Below are positions 1-12,703 of a stretch of 64,000 nucleotides of DNA, in pieces. A model generated the notes under the pieces. It made no database searches and was not told where the DNA came from. It worked only from the letters and a program-made list of their open reading frames with translations. How positions within the stretch are numbered: the stretch's first letter is position 1; every line of letters begins with the position of its first letter. The position numbers and the translations under genes are program-made. Origin of the DNA: Rhinopomastus cyanomelas (lineage: Eukaryota; Chordata; Aves; Bucerotiformes; Rhinopomastidae); assembly GCA_013400115.1 (NCBI GenBank), contig VXBP01007531.1:808260-872259 (forward strand). Direction: 5' to 3'.

Positions 1-324
1 AGAGCGGAGAACCGGACTAGTTTTGCTGGGAATGTGCTCAAGAAGGGCGACGACAGTGTAAACTGAGAAGAATTTTGCCAGAGAAACACAGGTCCACCTT
101 GGAGGGCATCTCCAGAAGAAGAGAGGGGTACAGACACTCAAGGCCCTCTGCCAAACTGCCTTCCACCCAAGCAGCCTGGAGGGGCTCAGGGCCACCTCTC
201 ATCTCCTTGTATGGAGATGAGACATATGGAAAAGGGGACATTTTGCTTGCAAAATAGTAACAAAATCACAAGGAATTTTTACATTTCCAATGGTCAGACT
301 GGGAAGTTCATTCAAACACACCTT
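1..324. other. Unique sequence, nothing recognised
   Basis: No repeat family, exon or RNA gene is recognisable. Short open frames occur on both strands with no familiar protein pattern. Confidence 0.5.
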
Positions 325-800
325 CACAGAATCACAGAATGACTGAAGCTGGAAAAGCTCTCTGAGCTCATCAAGCCCAGCCCATCACCACATCAGCCAG
401 ACCAGGGTGCTAATGGCCACAGCCAGGCTGTCCAACACCACCAGGGATGGAGACTCCATCATTGCCCTTGGCAGTCCATTCCAAGTCTGATTAGCCTTTC
501 TCTGAGGAAGGGCTTCCTAACATCTACCTTAGCCCTCCCCTGACAGCTTCAGGCCCTGACCTCTCATCCTAGCACTAGTTGCCTGGGAGGAGAGCCTGAC
601 CCCCACCTAACTACAACTTCCCTTCAGGTAGTTGTAGAGAGAGAGAAAGTCTCCCCTTCTCCAAGCTAAACACCCACAGCTTCCACAGCCTCTCTTCATC
701 AGACTTTCCCTCCAGTCTATTCCTCAGCCTTGTGGCTCCTCTGGATCCACTCCAACACCCCAGTCTCTTCCTTGATATCATGCTCAGTAGGAAGGGCAAT
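325..800 (-). mobile_element. Old CR1 LINE fragment, 3' end at left
   Basis: The left edge carries the inverted CR1 tail (CACAGAATCACAGAATGA). It is followed by the inverted 3' UTR and C-terminal ORF2 landmarks: 'gggatggagactccatca', 'ggcagtccattcca' and 'ccccttctccaagctaaac'. Reading the minus strand at 611-805 gives a decayed ORF2 tail with DEERLWKLWVFSLEKGRL, a recognisable form of the CR1 'ERLRELGLFSLEKRRL' block. Many substitutions and small indels mark it as older than the copies at 12.9 kb and 45.8 kb. The right boundary is approximate because the copy is 5'-truncated. Confidence 0.88.
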
Positions 801-3800
801 GCCACACTTTTAAAACCAAGGGTTCATGCACTTCCTTCAAGATCCAGAATCTTGGAGACAAGACAATAAAGAAGATAACAAAGAGCAGTAACACCTCTCC
901 CCTAAAAGCCCAGAAATAATAAAAACATCCCCAAAGCCCAAAGTGTAAGAAACTTCACAAGGTGTTCAATTCCACAAACAGAGGGTTCTACTCAAGCTCC
1001 CACTCAGCCAAACTATGTGTGTGTCTGGGGCGGGCAGGGGCTCAAGTTGAGCCAGATCAAAAGTCAGAAATAGCCAAGTGTCAGGTTTTACACGTCACAA
1101 GGAAAACAAGCAGAGCTTCTGCCAGGGGCGAGCAAAGCAGCCGAGTTGATGATGCCTCAGCCTATGGACAACGCAAAGCTTCCAGGCTATGCGGCTTGGG
1201 TTTCCTGGCCTCAGTGTTGCATTTAAGCTACTTTTGCCAATGTAACATGCCAGAACTGTCCTCTGTGCTCAGAGGACGTGTCCAATTCAGCTTTTGGCTG
1301 CACAGCCTGAGCCATTAGTTCAAGCTGCAGAGGGAGATGTGCTCAGGGAAATGCCTGACACGGGGCACCATGTGAAGAATTCACTGTAGAAATGAACCAC
1401 TGAGGGGCTCCAAGGCTTAAGGATGACCCTTGTCTTCTGCCCAGGACTATGTGACCTGATGCTCAGTGCCTCAAGAGTCCTGATTTTCTAGGAAAGGCTT
1501 TTGCAGAAGAGAAGCTTCCTGCTCCAGCAGTACAGTTGAGGGAAGGGAAAACTACCACATTAACACCTGCACTGGGACTTTTCTAACCCCAGTTCAGAGG
1601 GCTGCAGGAGAAGCCTTCTCTGTTCCCCAAATAAATGGAGAAATCACACTGCCTCCCTTCTCCTGGGACTTCCCATATTACCCAGACCAGAGCTGCTGCC
1701 AACGTGGAGCCAATTGCACATGGGAATATCCTGGCGCAGCTCAGAAACTGAGGAAACCAGCCCAGAATCCCAATTTCTTAACCAAGAGAACGGGAAAGCC
1801 AAGACTCCCGCGCAAGGCTTTGAAGGCGCCTCCGAGCTGCTCAAGTCCTTAGATCAGATCCTTCAGATGTTCCTCAGCAGCACTCCTCTGGGTTTTTTTG
1901 GTATGCCCCAACTCCTCAGTCATCTCACTAGTGGAATGAATGATTCATGTTAAAACACTGAGGCGAGTTTAAAGCAAACTTGCAATGTAACGGATCCTCT
2001 TTCCCTCCTGGCTCCCTGCACAGTGCTGGCTGACGCTCCCGTGTTGCTGCTCAACAGCTGCTGTGCTCCATCTCTGGGGCGAAGCCACCCTTACCCCATC
2101 TACTGCCTGGCAAAGCAGTTTTAGCTTTAGGCATGAGCTTAAATTCCACCAAAGACCTGTTGAATTGAGGCCATGCGGGGTCCCTTGGCTACCTCCACCC
2201 CTCACCCAGTGGCTGAGTGCTGAAAAGGCAAATGGTTAAATGAACTCTGATTTTTCTTCTTTTCATTTTCCCTGTACTTGGTGTTAAACGATCACCTTCG
2301 CAGAACAAGAAACCCACCCCCCAACAGGCCACGTTCCAAATCAGCCACAAAGCGCAGCAAATAAATTCAAACACTAAGGATTATTCCCTCCCGCCCATCC
2401 CCCCGACACTATAATAAGAAAAACAATCTACCTCGAGCCCAGAAACAAAACCCAGTGAGCAACAAACATGCCTTGAGCCACAGATTGATCTTCACATCTG
2501 AGGATCTATCATCTCCCTGTTTCTCTCTCCGTGTCTGCTCTGGCATGTGGCATTAACCAGATTTTGAGAGACGACCTTTAATTTGCTCACTCTAAAGCAA
2601 GTCTGTCGTGCCAGAGACTTAACAGATGATATACTCTGGCTCCAAGAAGTCAGCACTGCCGAGGCTCGGAGCGTCCCGCTCCAGCTCTGGGTAGAGAGGG
2701 CTCGGTGCAGGCACGTAATGCTCCCATCACTCCTCTTCCACCTCCTGTGTTTCTGCTGTTATTTACTACCTGGTCTGGCTGCTGGGAAATCTGGGGAGGA
2801 GGACTCAGAGCCTCCTTGGAGGACCCTCTGGAGTTGTGGTATGCCCCAGGCTATCTGCTGGATTATGGAGTTTCTATTGTGATTTCTGGGGGGAGATGGT
2901 GGGGGAGATTACCAGGAAAAACACTTGCACAAACTGGAGCTGCTGTCATGACTCACTGCTTCACCCCGGCCAGACTCTGCATCCCCTCGCACCAAGGCAA
3001 TGGCTCCGAGGCTCACTGAGGGCTCTGCTGCTGTGCTTGAAGACCTTGGAGCATTGAGCTGGTGGTTCCATTCCTTGGCAGGGGCTTGCAGCCACTCCTC
3101 CATCACCCACCTGAACCAGACTCCCCACTCCGTCCTTCCAACCTCACTCACAGCCCCTCTCCTCCCTGAAGCATTTGTTCCCCTCACTAGGTAGGAGGGA
3201 ACTCCTCAATCCCTCTGTGGAGATGGAGCAAGAGAACATGACGTCCACCCTACAACCCAAACCCTGGGAGTCATCTGCTCTGGCCAGGGATCAAAGGCTT
3301 CGTGTTCCATTTTTAACCGCTGCCCTGCCCCACCTCGCTGGGGCAGTTCATCCAAGCGTGTTTTCCCATCATTTCATTGTGTGCCAGAGGATAAACAAAA
3401 GCCACCCCTCGGGCTGAGGGGAGGATGCGTCCTGCAAGCGGCCGACTCTCCTTGCCAGATAAGTGCCTTTCCCACCACAGGCTGTGAGAGCTGCTGTAAA
3501 CCTTGACCCAGCCACTTTTTCTGAGCTTCCATGGGGCAAAGGAGATGGATGGTTTTATTTTTGCTATAGAACAAACCTACAGATGGTTGGGTTTAACCAA
3601 AAGGAGGGGGGGGGGGAAAAACCTGCGGGAGATTGAGAAGCAGTGGGAGGGGGAGAAAGAACAGCCCAGAGACACTTACAGACCAGTAATATACACAGAT
3701 ATCTTAAAAATAGAGCCAGTGTGGGGACTGACATCATTTGTTTACCAATGGCCTGGCTTGTGTTTGGCTCTGAATAACTGTGGAAAGGTCAGTGGGGCAC

Positions 3801-4349
3801 ACAGGGCCTCACCCCACCACCACTTGGTCTGTAGATCCTTGCAGGAGACCATCACACTAGACTGTACCTGTTTCACCATGAGACACTAGGTTAGAATCCC
3901 CAGCACGTGGTGGGCACTGAGGGGTGTTCAGTCTTGCATGTCCTGTGGGGGGATTGGCATCCTCTGTAGATCACTGCCCTGCAGACCACAGCCAGCCTCA
4001 AGGCTCAGCCATCTCTGTTATCAAGTCCTTCATCCCATCACCACCTCTCACCGTGATTTTGAACAAACTCCACAAAATCTGTAGTTTGGCACCTTGTTCC
4101 AGCCTATGTCCTAACTACAAAATGGTGAAGGGACAATTCCCCCAAGCAACAGCTTTTTCTGAGGGGCTTTATCCAAGTGGCTTCATCCAAGGGGTCTTTT
4201 TTAGACCAATGGTGGACAGAGCAAGAGTAGACATCCTGAGGGAGATGTACAGACTATACAAACGGTCTAAGTCATCATCACACCCAGCACAGCGCCAGCA
4301 TCCACAAGCTCCTGCTTTTTTATCTTGGAGTATCTGCTCCTGCATTTGG
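801..4349. other. Unique non-coding sequence
   Basis: No gene or transposon is recognisable. A run of G interrupts the sequence at about 3605-3616. A 169-codon open frame on the plus strand at 3924-4433 overlaps the right end; it has no recognisable domain and runs into a MIR-like repeat, so I treat it as chance. Confidence 0.45.
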
Positions 4350-4450
4350 TTTCTCTCTACTTCAGTTTCCCCAGAAGGAAACAGGGATGATAGTGAAACC
4401 CTACACAGCAGACACATCACAGATGCATTGTGATGCTTGGTAGATGTGCT
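4350..4450 (+). mobile_element. MIR-like SINE relic
   Basis: The segment contains 'cttcagtttcccc' followed by 'gggatgatagtga', then a decayed stretch ending 'cttggtagatg'. This order matches the central and 3' part of MIR (CTCAGTTTCC, then GGGATAATAGTA, then the 3' end). The call is by eye only, and divergence is high as expected for an amniote-wide repeat. Confidence 0.5.
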
Positions 4451-5415
4451 CTGGGTTCCACTTGGACCTACTCAGGGGAGAGGGAGAAAAACAGTGACAC
4501 TCTTTTAAACAGAAAGCACCAGGGCACAATATCTTTGCTCAGTTTGCAAAGCACAAGCCTCACAGATATTGCAGGAGGTCCCTAAAACACAACGTCGCTC
4601 CTTGTAGACCTCAGTACAGATGGAAGAACTCTACACCTACCCACTGCTCCAAATTGGCCAGTGCTCTCCCACCTGACCAGTTTCTCCCACACTGCACATG
4701 CCAGCAGCACCTGATGGAGCTCCCAGCTAGCGGCAAATGGGATATTTCACTCTTGCACCCATCCAGCAGTGGGCAGAGGCTGCCAATGAGGCTGGCGAGC
4801 AGCCAGGCTTTACGGTGTGTTTGTGTGCGCCAGCCGCAGAGACCTGACTACCAGGAAATGGAATGAGACCATCAACTCAGGCCACATAAGCCATCAGATG
4901 GTAACAACTTTCAGTTGCTGGTATGGACTTGAGCTGCACTTGAAAAGGCACTGGCAAGATGAAAGACTCTGTATCCCATTACTAATCCCCTGAGCTATCC
5001 AGTCCCCAAATTTTGTGGAAGTTTTAAGTTTCACCATGAAATGTTCATAAAATGAAATGCACATTTGTTGCCAGCTCTACTTATTCCTACCCAAGCATTT
5101 CCTCAAATTCCCTCCCTGGAAGCATTAAGCAGCAAAGATTCTCTGCTGCTGCTCTGGAGGCTGCTCCTCTGCTCCCACCTCCTGGGAACCCAGTGCTCCC
5201 CTCGTCTTCCCTCCAGAAACCCTTTGGCACAAGGGTACCCATCAGCCTGTGATGGCCCCCATCAGGTGTCTACAGAGGGGCAAACATGTCTCAAAGGGCT
5301 GTCAAGAAGTTAAAGCCTCTCTACAAACACACCCAGAGCCATAGAAGGGCCTGGGTTCAACCCTTGTAGAAGCCCAGGGTCCAACTCATAGTGTTGGTTA
5401 GGGTTTTACTGCCCT
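4451..5415. other. Unique non-coding sequence
   Basis: No repeat or coding pattern recognised. Confidence 0.4.
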
Positions 5416-5566
5416 CAGCACCCACATCCCCACCAGTAGACATATTCCACCACCCACAAGACCCACTCAGTACCATCTTCCCTGCAAGAAAACATGTTCC
5501 GTCACCTATAAGACCCACTCAGCGCCCACTTTCCCTACCACCAGACATATTCCTCCATCCACGAGG
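5416..5566. repeat. 52-bp minisatellite, three copies
   Basis: Three adjacent units start at 5416, 5468 and 5520. The first two are each exactly 52 bases; the third is about 47. Each unit opens with CAG(C/T)(A/G)CC and ends in an 'AAGACCCACT' or 'CACGAGG' block. Units one and two share 'AAGACCCACTCAG' at their right ends. All three carry an 'ACAT(A/G)TTCC' core. Substitutions are spread across the units, so the array is old rather than freshly amplified. Confidence 0.8.
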
Positions 5567-6679
5567 CAGCTGTGGCCAGGTCCACGCAAGCAGTGAGCTG
5601 CAATGGCATGCAGCACTCACCAGGGAATCTCACTTACGTTTCGGAGGCCTGTGTCATACAGCTGGACTCTGGCAGAAGGCTGGGAACAATGTGGGAACAC
5701 AGGCAGGAACATTCCTGTTCCACTGGAAGGCTTGTTTTCCCTTATTTCCCCATGTTTATTCCACCCCAAAGAGGCAGATGAACACAATGCTCCTTAGCAG
5801 CAGGGAAATCTCTCACACATTTTCTGTAGCTTCAGAGCAGGGGGGCAAAGCAGAGCATCCTCACACCCATGCAAAGGCTGCTGCTAAATAAGAAACAGCC
5901 CCACTACACAGGGATATGGCAGGAACCAAACTGGTTTGGGGGTGATGTTGCTTGAGAGAACAACCTCTTCCCAGGGAGTAGATAATGAAGAACAAAGCAG
6001 CCACAGGAGGAGTGATAGCTGGAACAGAATTGGAGGAGTACTGCTGCATCTGCTGGGAGATGTTTCTGGAGGAACAGCATCCTCCCTCGAGAAGGGGTGA
6101 GAAAGCTCCTGAAAGTTGCTTCACTGGGTACTGTGGTCATTCATGGGAATTCTGCACATGCCCCAGGAACGTGTCACTGCCCACACCCCACACTCAACCC
6201 CTGTGGACTCACAGCCAGGAGAACAGAAGAATGAGCTTAGCACAAGAACCCTAGTCCTCCCTCTCCAGACACAAAAGCCTTCAAATAACGCCCATGAGCC
6301 AACCCCAATCCTCTTTTTGCCCACACTCTCTGTTAGGGTCATTCTGTGGTCACAGGGTGCTTAAAACTGTAACACCTACAAATTACTGTGTTCGGGGCTG
6401 CCTACAAGAAGTGGGCAGAGCTGATGACAACGCTACAGTGAAGCTGCCAAGAACCAAGTATTGGCAGGCTGAGTGCTGGGCTGGTCACTAGAAAGGGCTA
6501 GAGTCATCCTTTACTTGCAGCTCATACAACATACCCCTGCTCAAGAGGAGCCCACTGCTGCCTCCTCATCTTCCCTCGCTAGGGTCAGATCTGGCAGTGA
6601 CAAGGGTGCAGAAGGACCAGATCACTGAGAGTTTTCCTCTTTGCTGTTGGGATTGGCTGTTCCCCCCATGGCAGGGAGA
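5567..6679. other. Unique non-coding sequence
   Basis: Nothing recognised; short open frames only. Confidence 0.4.
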
Positions 6680-6874
6680 ACGGAACAGGGGAGGCACTAG
6701 AAGTATCTCCACGGGAGGTAGTTGAGGCCCCATCCCTGGAGATATTCAAGGGGAGGCTGGACAAGGCTTTGGGCAACCTAATCTAGTTGAAAATGTCCCT
6801 GCTTACTGCAAGAGGGTTGGACTAGGTGACCTGTGAAGGTCCCTTCCAACCCTGGCCATTCTAGGATCCTATGA
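6680..6874 (+). mobile_element. CR1 LINE 3' fragment
   Basis: Reads in CR1 sense: 'ggaggtagttgaggccccatccctggag', then 'ttcaaggggaggctgg', 'ttggactaggtgacctg', 'ggtcccttccaaccctggcc' and the tail 'attctaggatcctatga'. Only the last codons of ORF2 and the 3' UTR remain. The tail has drifted from ATTCTATGATTCTATG, which suggests an older copy. Confidence 0.9.
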
Positions 6875-8629
6875 CACAGCACCTTGGATTAAATGTGACG
6901 GAAGACAAATCCTTGGAGTGCCATGTCACAACCAGCTGAAAACAGTTCAGGATGCATATTTCCACCTCTCATTCCTCCTCTGTGCATGGCTTTTTCACGC
7001 TTTTCCTGTTGCTGACACAAACACTTAACAGATCAAGCATCTACCTGAACCCAGGAACCAATCCCACCACTGGTATTTCTCTTCAGAATGAATACATTTG
7101 GGTTTGGAATCAAGGTTTGGCTCCATACCTAAGGTTGAATATCTTAGGTATTGAACATAATTTTTAGACCTAACTCAGCATCGTCTCAGCCAGTGCGGTT
7201 CCCTGCCTTGACTCTGCTACAGACTCCTACAGAGCTCCTGTGTTTGCTCCCGGTGCAGGCGTGTTGAGCTCAGGGTGTGCACGTCGGCATGGAGGCAAAG
7301 CCAAAGCCAATACTGTGGGAGCGATGATATCAGCGTCTGGCCCCAGGAGCAGCACTTCACTCCTCCGGTGGTTGCAGCATTTCTCCTTCTGCGATAGACT
7401 TGTGGCTCCTTGTGGAAAAGCCATGGTTCCACAAATATTTCTCTCGGTGGTAAAGCCCAGCTTATCCCATCACACTCCCCCTCCTTCCTCAATCACCAGC
7501 CACTCACTCCCAAATCCTGTCCACCCCTCAATTATGCCAATCCAACTATTTATGGAGCCACATGGTGAATCAGCCAAGGGAGCTGATCCTGCAAAAAGAT
7601 AAAGTAACCTTATTGCAGGAAAGAAGGCGGAAGAGGAGGGAGAAAGAAAAAGCCTTCAGACAGAAGGGGCCTTAACTAGAGCTGTAACAATCCACGGGGC
7701 AAGCTGGGCTTTCAAGGGGTAACTCAGTAATGTGACTACTGCCCTCACATCTGTTTACTGTTATCCCAGTGCAAGTGAGGTTCCGGATACCGGCACTACA
7801 GGGGCTGAGGCATAATAACGTGTGGCACTGGACTTTTCTGCTCCCATTAGAGCTGATTACAGCTGTCTGAATTTCTGTGGTGTTGATCATATTTGGGGGG
7901 AGGCAAGAGAGGACTTTCAAACCCCTCTTGGGAAAAATTTTTGCAAAGAGCTTTCAAATATTTTCAGTACTTTGCAGTTACAATTTTCCCATCCAGATTA
8001 TCTGGTGGGTTTATCTTTAGGGAAAAACACCATGTTTTTAAAACCCTGAACCCTCCCTGTTCTGAATTAATCTGTACAGGTAAAGGGAGATGTTTGGCAT
8101 CGAGATGTGGGGGAAGGAAGAGAAGTGTCTACAGAGCCTGTAGACAAATCAGCAAAATGCAGCCTTTAAAAAAAAATCAGACTATTTTCTTTGCATGAAA
8201 AAACTTGATATAATCATCTACCTCTGCTCCCCAAGCCCTCCTCTCTCTTTATCTGACACAGACCTTATTATTTTACAGTAAAAGATGGATTAATGGAGTC
8301 ACAAGGCTGACAAAGGCATGAATTTGAATTTTAAGTCTTCTGCTACCACAGATACGGTTCTGTGCAGGTGATACTCCACCATCTCAGTCTCATCCCACTC
8401 ACTGCGAGCACAAGCAGCCCTCTCAGGGCCACACTAATCTCCACTTTGCGTGGAATTGCCAGGAAGAGACAAGAGTGCAGAGGCAGAAGGCGGCAATTTC
8501 TGTGTTGTGGGCCACTCTCAATTTCCTCGGTTTGATCTCCAAGTTTTCGTGGTTGTGCTGAGCAAGAGTTTCACAAACAACTAGAAAGGGAAAGCTTGTT
8601 TGGGCTTTTTATTCCCAGCTCAAAGGGTT
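6875..8629. other. Unique non-coding sequence
   Basis: No gene recognised. An AT-rich block near 7900-8050 and A-rich runs near 8167-8176 are the only compositional features. Confidence 0.4.
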
Positions 8630-8990
8630 TACCACGGAAATCCATGGCTACAACGCAAACACGGAGCAGGCAGAGGAAAGGAACAAGCCGACAAACATCA
8701 CCACAGATCCTGTCCCACAACAAACACTGGTTTAGCAGGAAGCCACAACAACGGGAGGCAGAGCGCAGCGGTGGGTCTCCACGGCTACATGATAACCAAA
8801 AATCACAACATGAGCACAATGACCACAACAAACAATCAGCCCAAGACACAACAAGAGCAAGAACAAGCCCCATCACCACACAAACCAGGCAAAAATGCAT
8901 TTCAGCCTGCAAACATCTCCATTGCTGACAGGCAGAGTCACTGCCAGCCAGATCTGCAGCACAGCCCAGGACTAAACACTCCCAATAACT
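8630..8990. other. T-depleted, A+C-rich stretch
   Basis: The plus strand here is dominated by A and C (repeated AACAA, CACAA and ACAACA words) with very little T. This removes stop codons from both strands, because plus stops and the reverse complements of minus stops all need a T. Three overlapping open frames result: minus 8571-9044 (157 codons), plus 8600-9031 (143) and plus 8596-8928 (110). Their translations are biased in composition and match no family I know, so I do not call a gene. Confidence 0.7.
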
Positions 8991-9210
8991 CATCTCATAT
9001 GACCAGCCAAAAAAATCATCCAGTTGTATGAGAGACCAAGACATCTACAACTCTTATTCTACAGAAGGGGAAAACCACACAGCTTGAGGTACCAGCACTC
9101 TTCATGTGGTCCTTTGCATCTCCTGGCCAGGTAGGAGATCAAAGACACATCAGCCAGTAAATGAAGAGATGTTCCTTGTTTTCAGTTCACTAACCTCTGG
9201 AGCTGCGGAG

Positions 9211-9717
9211 TCCTCGACACAAGAAGGATGTGGACTTGTTGGATCAGGTCCAGAGGAGGGCACTAAAATGATCAGAAAGCTGGAGCACCTCTCATATGAA
9301 GACAGGCTTGGAAGAATTAGGGCTGTTCAGCCAAAAGAAGAGAAGGCTACAGAGAGACCTTACAGCAGGATTCCAGTACCTGCTGTACTGGAAGGGAGCC
9401 ACATGAAAGCTGGAGAGGGACTGTTCACAAGGTTATGCAGTGACAGGATGATGGGGCAGTGTTTTTAAATTAGAGCAGGGTAGATTTAGATTGGATGTTA
9501 GAAAAGGGTTCTTCCATTTGAGAGTGGTGAAACACTGCAACATGTTGGCCAGAGAGGTGGTAGAAGCTCTATCCCTGGACACATTCAAAGTCTAGTTTGA
9601 TGGGGCTCTGAGCAACCTGATCTAGTTAGAGATGTCCCTGCTTACTGTAGCAGGGGTTGTATTACATGACCTTTAAAGGTCCCTCCCAGACCATTACATT
9701 CTACGATTCTATGATTT
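9211..9717 (+). mobile_element. CR1 LINE fragment with ORF2 tail
   Basis: Sense-oriented CR1: 'ggatcaggtccagaggaggg', then a decayed 'LEHLSYEDRLGRIRAVQPKE' block (9277-9340), 'gatgttagaaaagggttctt', 'cagagaggtggtagaagct', and the tail 'cattctacgattctatgatt'. A stop and frame changes break the ORF2 C-terminus. The 5' end is truncated near 9211. Confidence 0.93.
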
Positions 9718-11684
9718 GGAGAAGAGTTAGGTGACACAGCAGGAGAAACGCCTGAAAAAATGATATAGTAGGTGTGGGAACCACCTCAAGGAACACAAGA
9801 AACCTTTTTTTCCTCTCTGCAGGGAGAAGACCAACCATTAGAAAAGCTTCCTGAACTCCCTAAGGTGCAAGCACGAGACTCTTGGAGCAGCCTTGCTATG
9901 CGTATTTCCTTTAGGAAGGTTGGTTTTGTTGGGGTACCCAGCTCTCACCAGTCAAACCTAGTGGTGCAGCCCATAGCACGGACAGCACATGAGGTCCGGC
10001 ATCAACAGCATCAGCTCAAGATGCTCGTGCTCAGATGTCAGCTTGGCAGCAGCTTCTGCTGTAAGCAGGAGCTGCTCCTCACACAGGGACGCAGTTCTCC
10101 TGCTGTAAAGAACAGTTGATCTGGTTTTTCTCATCTAGACTGACAATATTTTAGGGTAGGGCAAGTTGTCCAGGACAAAATCCTAATCCAGGCTTAGAAC
10201 TGGAGTGTGGCACGAAGTAAGCAACATCTAGTCAGCCTCTCAGACTTTATATGGCCAGAATGAAGCTTGGCCATGCGGGACTTGGGATGCTGCAAGGCCA
10301 TAATGAGACACAGAGAGTCAAATTCTTTTCCTTCTGAATGCGCTTTCCAGGAGGTAGAGGAGATGCAGTTATTTAACTGGATTTGTGTAAGTTTTGTAAC
10401 AGAAGTAGTTCATATAAGGAAAACCAGGACAGGTGGATCAGGATTCAGAGCCATTTCCACACCTCTTCATGATCTGGTTCCAAGAGCTTGGAGGAGCGAA
10501 CTGGGGACAAACCCTCAGGCCAGGCAGAACCAGAGATGTAGGTCCAAGCTTCAGATCAAGACCAGATCTCATCTTCTATCCAAACACCAGATACAGGGAG
10601 CCCAGGTACAGAGATTCCCACAGCCCCAGACAATTTCCCCCGAGACTGGCATGAGAGCAGCTGAGGTATTTTCACAGACAAACCTGCCATCTCAGTTTAA
10701 CACAAATTTGCCTGACAAGTCTTCCCACTTTGGCCCAGGATGACAACACGCAGCACTTGGCAAGATCTGGCCTAGTAACTCCGTGTGACGGATTAATTTG
10801 ACACAAATGAGGAGATTCTAGCTCTTACAGCTCCAGCTCCACGTGATTTTCCCTATTTCACCTCTTTGGGGTTTTTCAGGTTAAATCTCAACACGGAATC
10901 TGAACGATGGAAAATCTCTCGTGCAGTATCTGTGTCTGAGCTGTTGGAATGTACTATTTTTAGATGTCCCCCTGCCACTTGCAGCTTCATAATATAAATG
11001 ATTGCTCTGGGCATCTTGGAGTAAAACAAATTAATTATGTTCAAAAAAAAAAAAAAAAGAAGACAAAAAGGCTATTTCCAGTGACTTCGTAACAGCATTT
11101 GACAGTCAAATAACTCAGCGCTCACAGTCCCCAAGTGCCCATTGCCACAGAAGGCAGAGCTGGCTTCTAGTGCATGAGAACTCCAAAAGGCACAGAAAAA
11201 AACCATAAACCCATGTTTTTTCTAACTAAATAAATGACATCCTGTAATGTAGAAACCAGTCTTCAAACTCACACACATCTGTCCCTGTTACTCTCCTCCC
11301 TCCTTCACTCTCACACTTGCTCTCCCTTCCAGAAAATCTATTTATTTCTCCCCTCAGTCTCAGGATGTTTTGGTTCTTGTTTATCTACAAGTGTAGCCGC
11401 TAATAGCTTTGGGAGATCCTGGGATTAGAGATCCTGGGATTAGACCTAGACAAAGTTTTTTTCACCTTGTTTTTTTTTGTGGAAAAGTATTTCAGGACTG
11501 CAATATATCCAATTTATCACCAGTGAAGTTTGCTATCGCTGACTGAGAGGGGTTCTACTCTTTATTTTCTGCTAAATCCATCAAATCAGCAAAATCCAAC
11601 ACTTTTAGAAACACAGTCTCTGTTTGAAAAGGTTTCTTCTCCGTATTTTTTTCCCTTCAATAGCATTAAAATGTTGGCAGTTTT
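9718..11684. other. Unique non-coding sequence with small repeats
   Basis: Holds an A16 run at 11043-11058 and a perfect 15-bp tandem duplication (11414-11443, annotated separately). The plus-strand open frame 10267-10743 (158 codons) has no recognisable motif. Confidence 0.4.
11414..11443. repeat. 15-bp perfect tandem duplication
   Basis: AGATCCTGGGATTAG occurs twice head to tail with no mismatch. Confidence 0.95.
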
Positions 11685-12000
11685 AGAATCATAGAATCAC
11701 AGAACATTAGGGATTGGAAGGGACCTTGAAAGATCATCTAGTCCAGTCCCCCTGCCAGAGCTGGATATGCTATATCCAGTCACACAGGAACATATCCAGG
11801 CGGGTTTTAAACATCTCCAGAGAAGAAGACTCCACAACTCCCCTGGGCAGCCCATTCCAGTGCTCTGTCACTCTCACTGGGAAGAAGTTCCTTCTCCTAT
11901 TGATGTGGAACCTCCTGTATTCCAGCTTACCCATTGCCCCTTGTCCTCTTATTAGATGACACTAAGAAGAGCCTGGCTCCATCCTCCTGACACCCACCCT
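11685..12000 (-). mobile_element. CR1 LINE fragment, inverted
   Basis: Starts with the inverted tail AGAATCATAGAATCACAGAA, then 'cattagggattggaaggg', 'gatcatctagtccag' and 'ctccacaactcccctgggc'. Truncated at about 12000, inside the ORF2 C-terminus. It shares 'ctgccagagctggat' and 'tatatccagtcac' with the copy at 32.16 kb, so the two belong to one subfamily distinct from the 'acaacagcaggatcacc' copies. Confidence 0.95.
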
Positions 12001-12200
12001 CGGGAGTTGCAGCGCTGTAGGCATAGTGTTCCCCCCAGATGTGAACGCAGCGCAGAGTCCCTATCAGCAAGGAAACTACTTTGCTGCCAGCATTGAGACA
12101 TGGGGCATGGATCCACCAACTGTCATTGCAACAGGCAAAGTTCAGCACCCAGGTACCAGCTCAAAGCACCGGCACAGCCACTAACCACACTGCGACTCAC

Positions 12201-12703
12201 AGAAGCCAGCAGGATCTCAGGATGCATCAAGAGAAGTATGGTCAGCAGAGCAAGAGAGGTGATTCTCCCTCTCTACTCTGCTCCGGTGAGATCCCACCTC
12301 AAATACTGCATCCAGGTGTGGTGTCTCCAACATCAGGAGGACATGGAGCTGCTGGGGCAAGTCTAGAGGCCACCAAGATAATCCAAGGGCTGGAGCACCT
12401 TTGCTATGAGCATAGGGCTGAGGCAGATAAGGTTGTTCAGCCTCGGCAAGAGAAGGCTCTGGAGGGACCTTAGAGCTGCCTTCCAATACTTGAAATACTT
12501 GGTTTGAAACTGAAGGAGAGGAGGTTTAGACTAGATGTTAGAAAGAAGTTCTTCAGTGCAAGAGTGGAGAGACTCTGGAACTGATTGCCCAGAGAGACTG
12601 TGGCTGCCCCCTCCCTGGAGGTATTCAAGGCCAGGTTGGATGAGGCTTTGAGCAACCAAGTCTGATTGAGAGGTGTTGCTGTCCAAGCCTGAGCCAGTCT
12701 ATG
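12201..12703 (+). mobile_element. CR1 LINE fragment, sense
   Basis: Begins with 'agaagccagcaggatctcag' and continues through 'gatcccacctcaaatactgcatccag', 'ggagctgctgggg', 'agaggctctggaggg'-type sequence, 'gatgttagaaagaagttctt', 'ctccctggaggtattcaagg' and ends near 'cagtctatga'. ORF2 remnants are interrupted by stops. It lies head to head with the inverted copy at 11685-12000, separated by about 200 bases of unique sequence. Confidence 0.92.

Noticed and set aside
3924..4433. 169-codon plus-strand frame
   Set aside because: No recognisable motif, and its end runs into a MIR-like relic.
5345..5372. GGGTTCAACCC, like a tRNA B box
   Set aside because: No A box, acceptor stem or anticodon arm can be placed upstream.
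8571..9044. 157-codon minus-strand frame rich in Cys and Trp
   Set aside because: It is a by-product of low T on the plus strand; two plus frames are open over the same bases.
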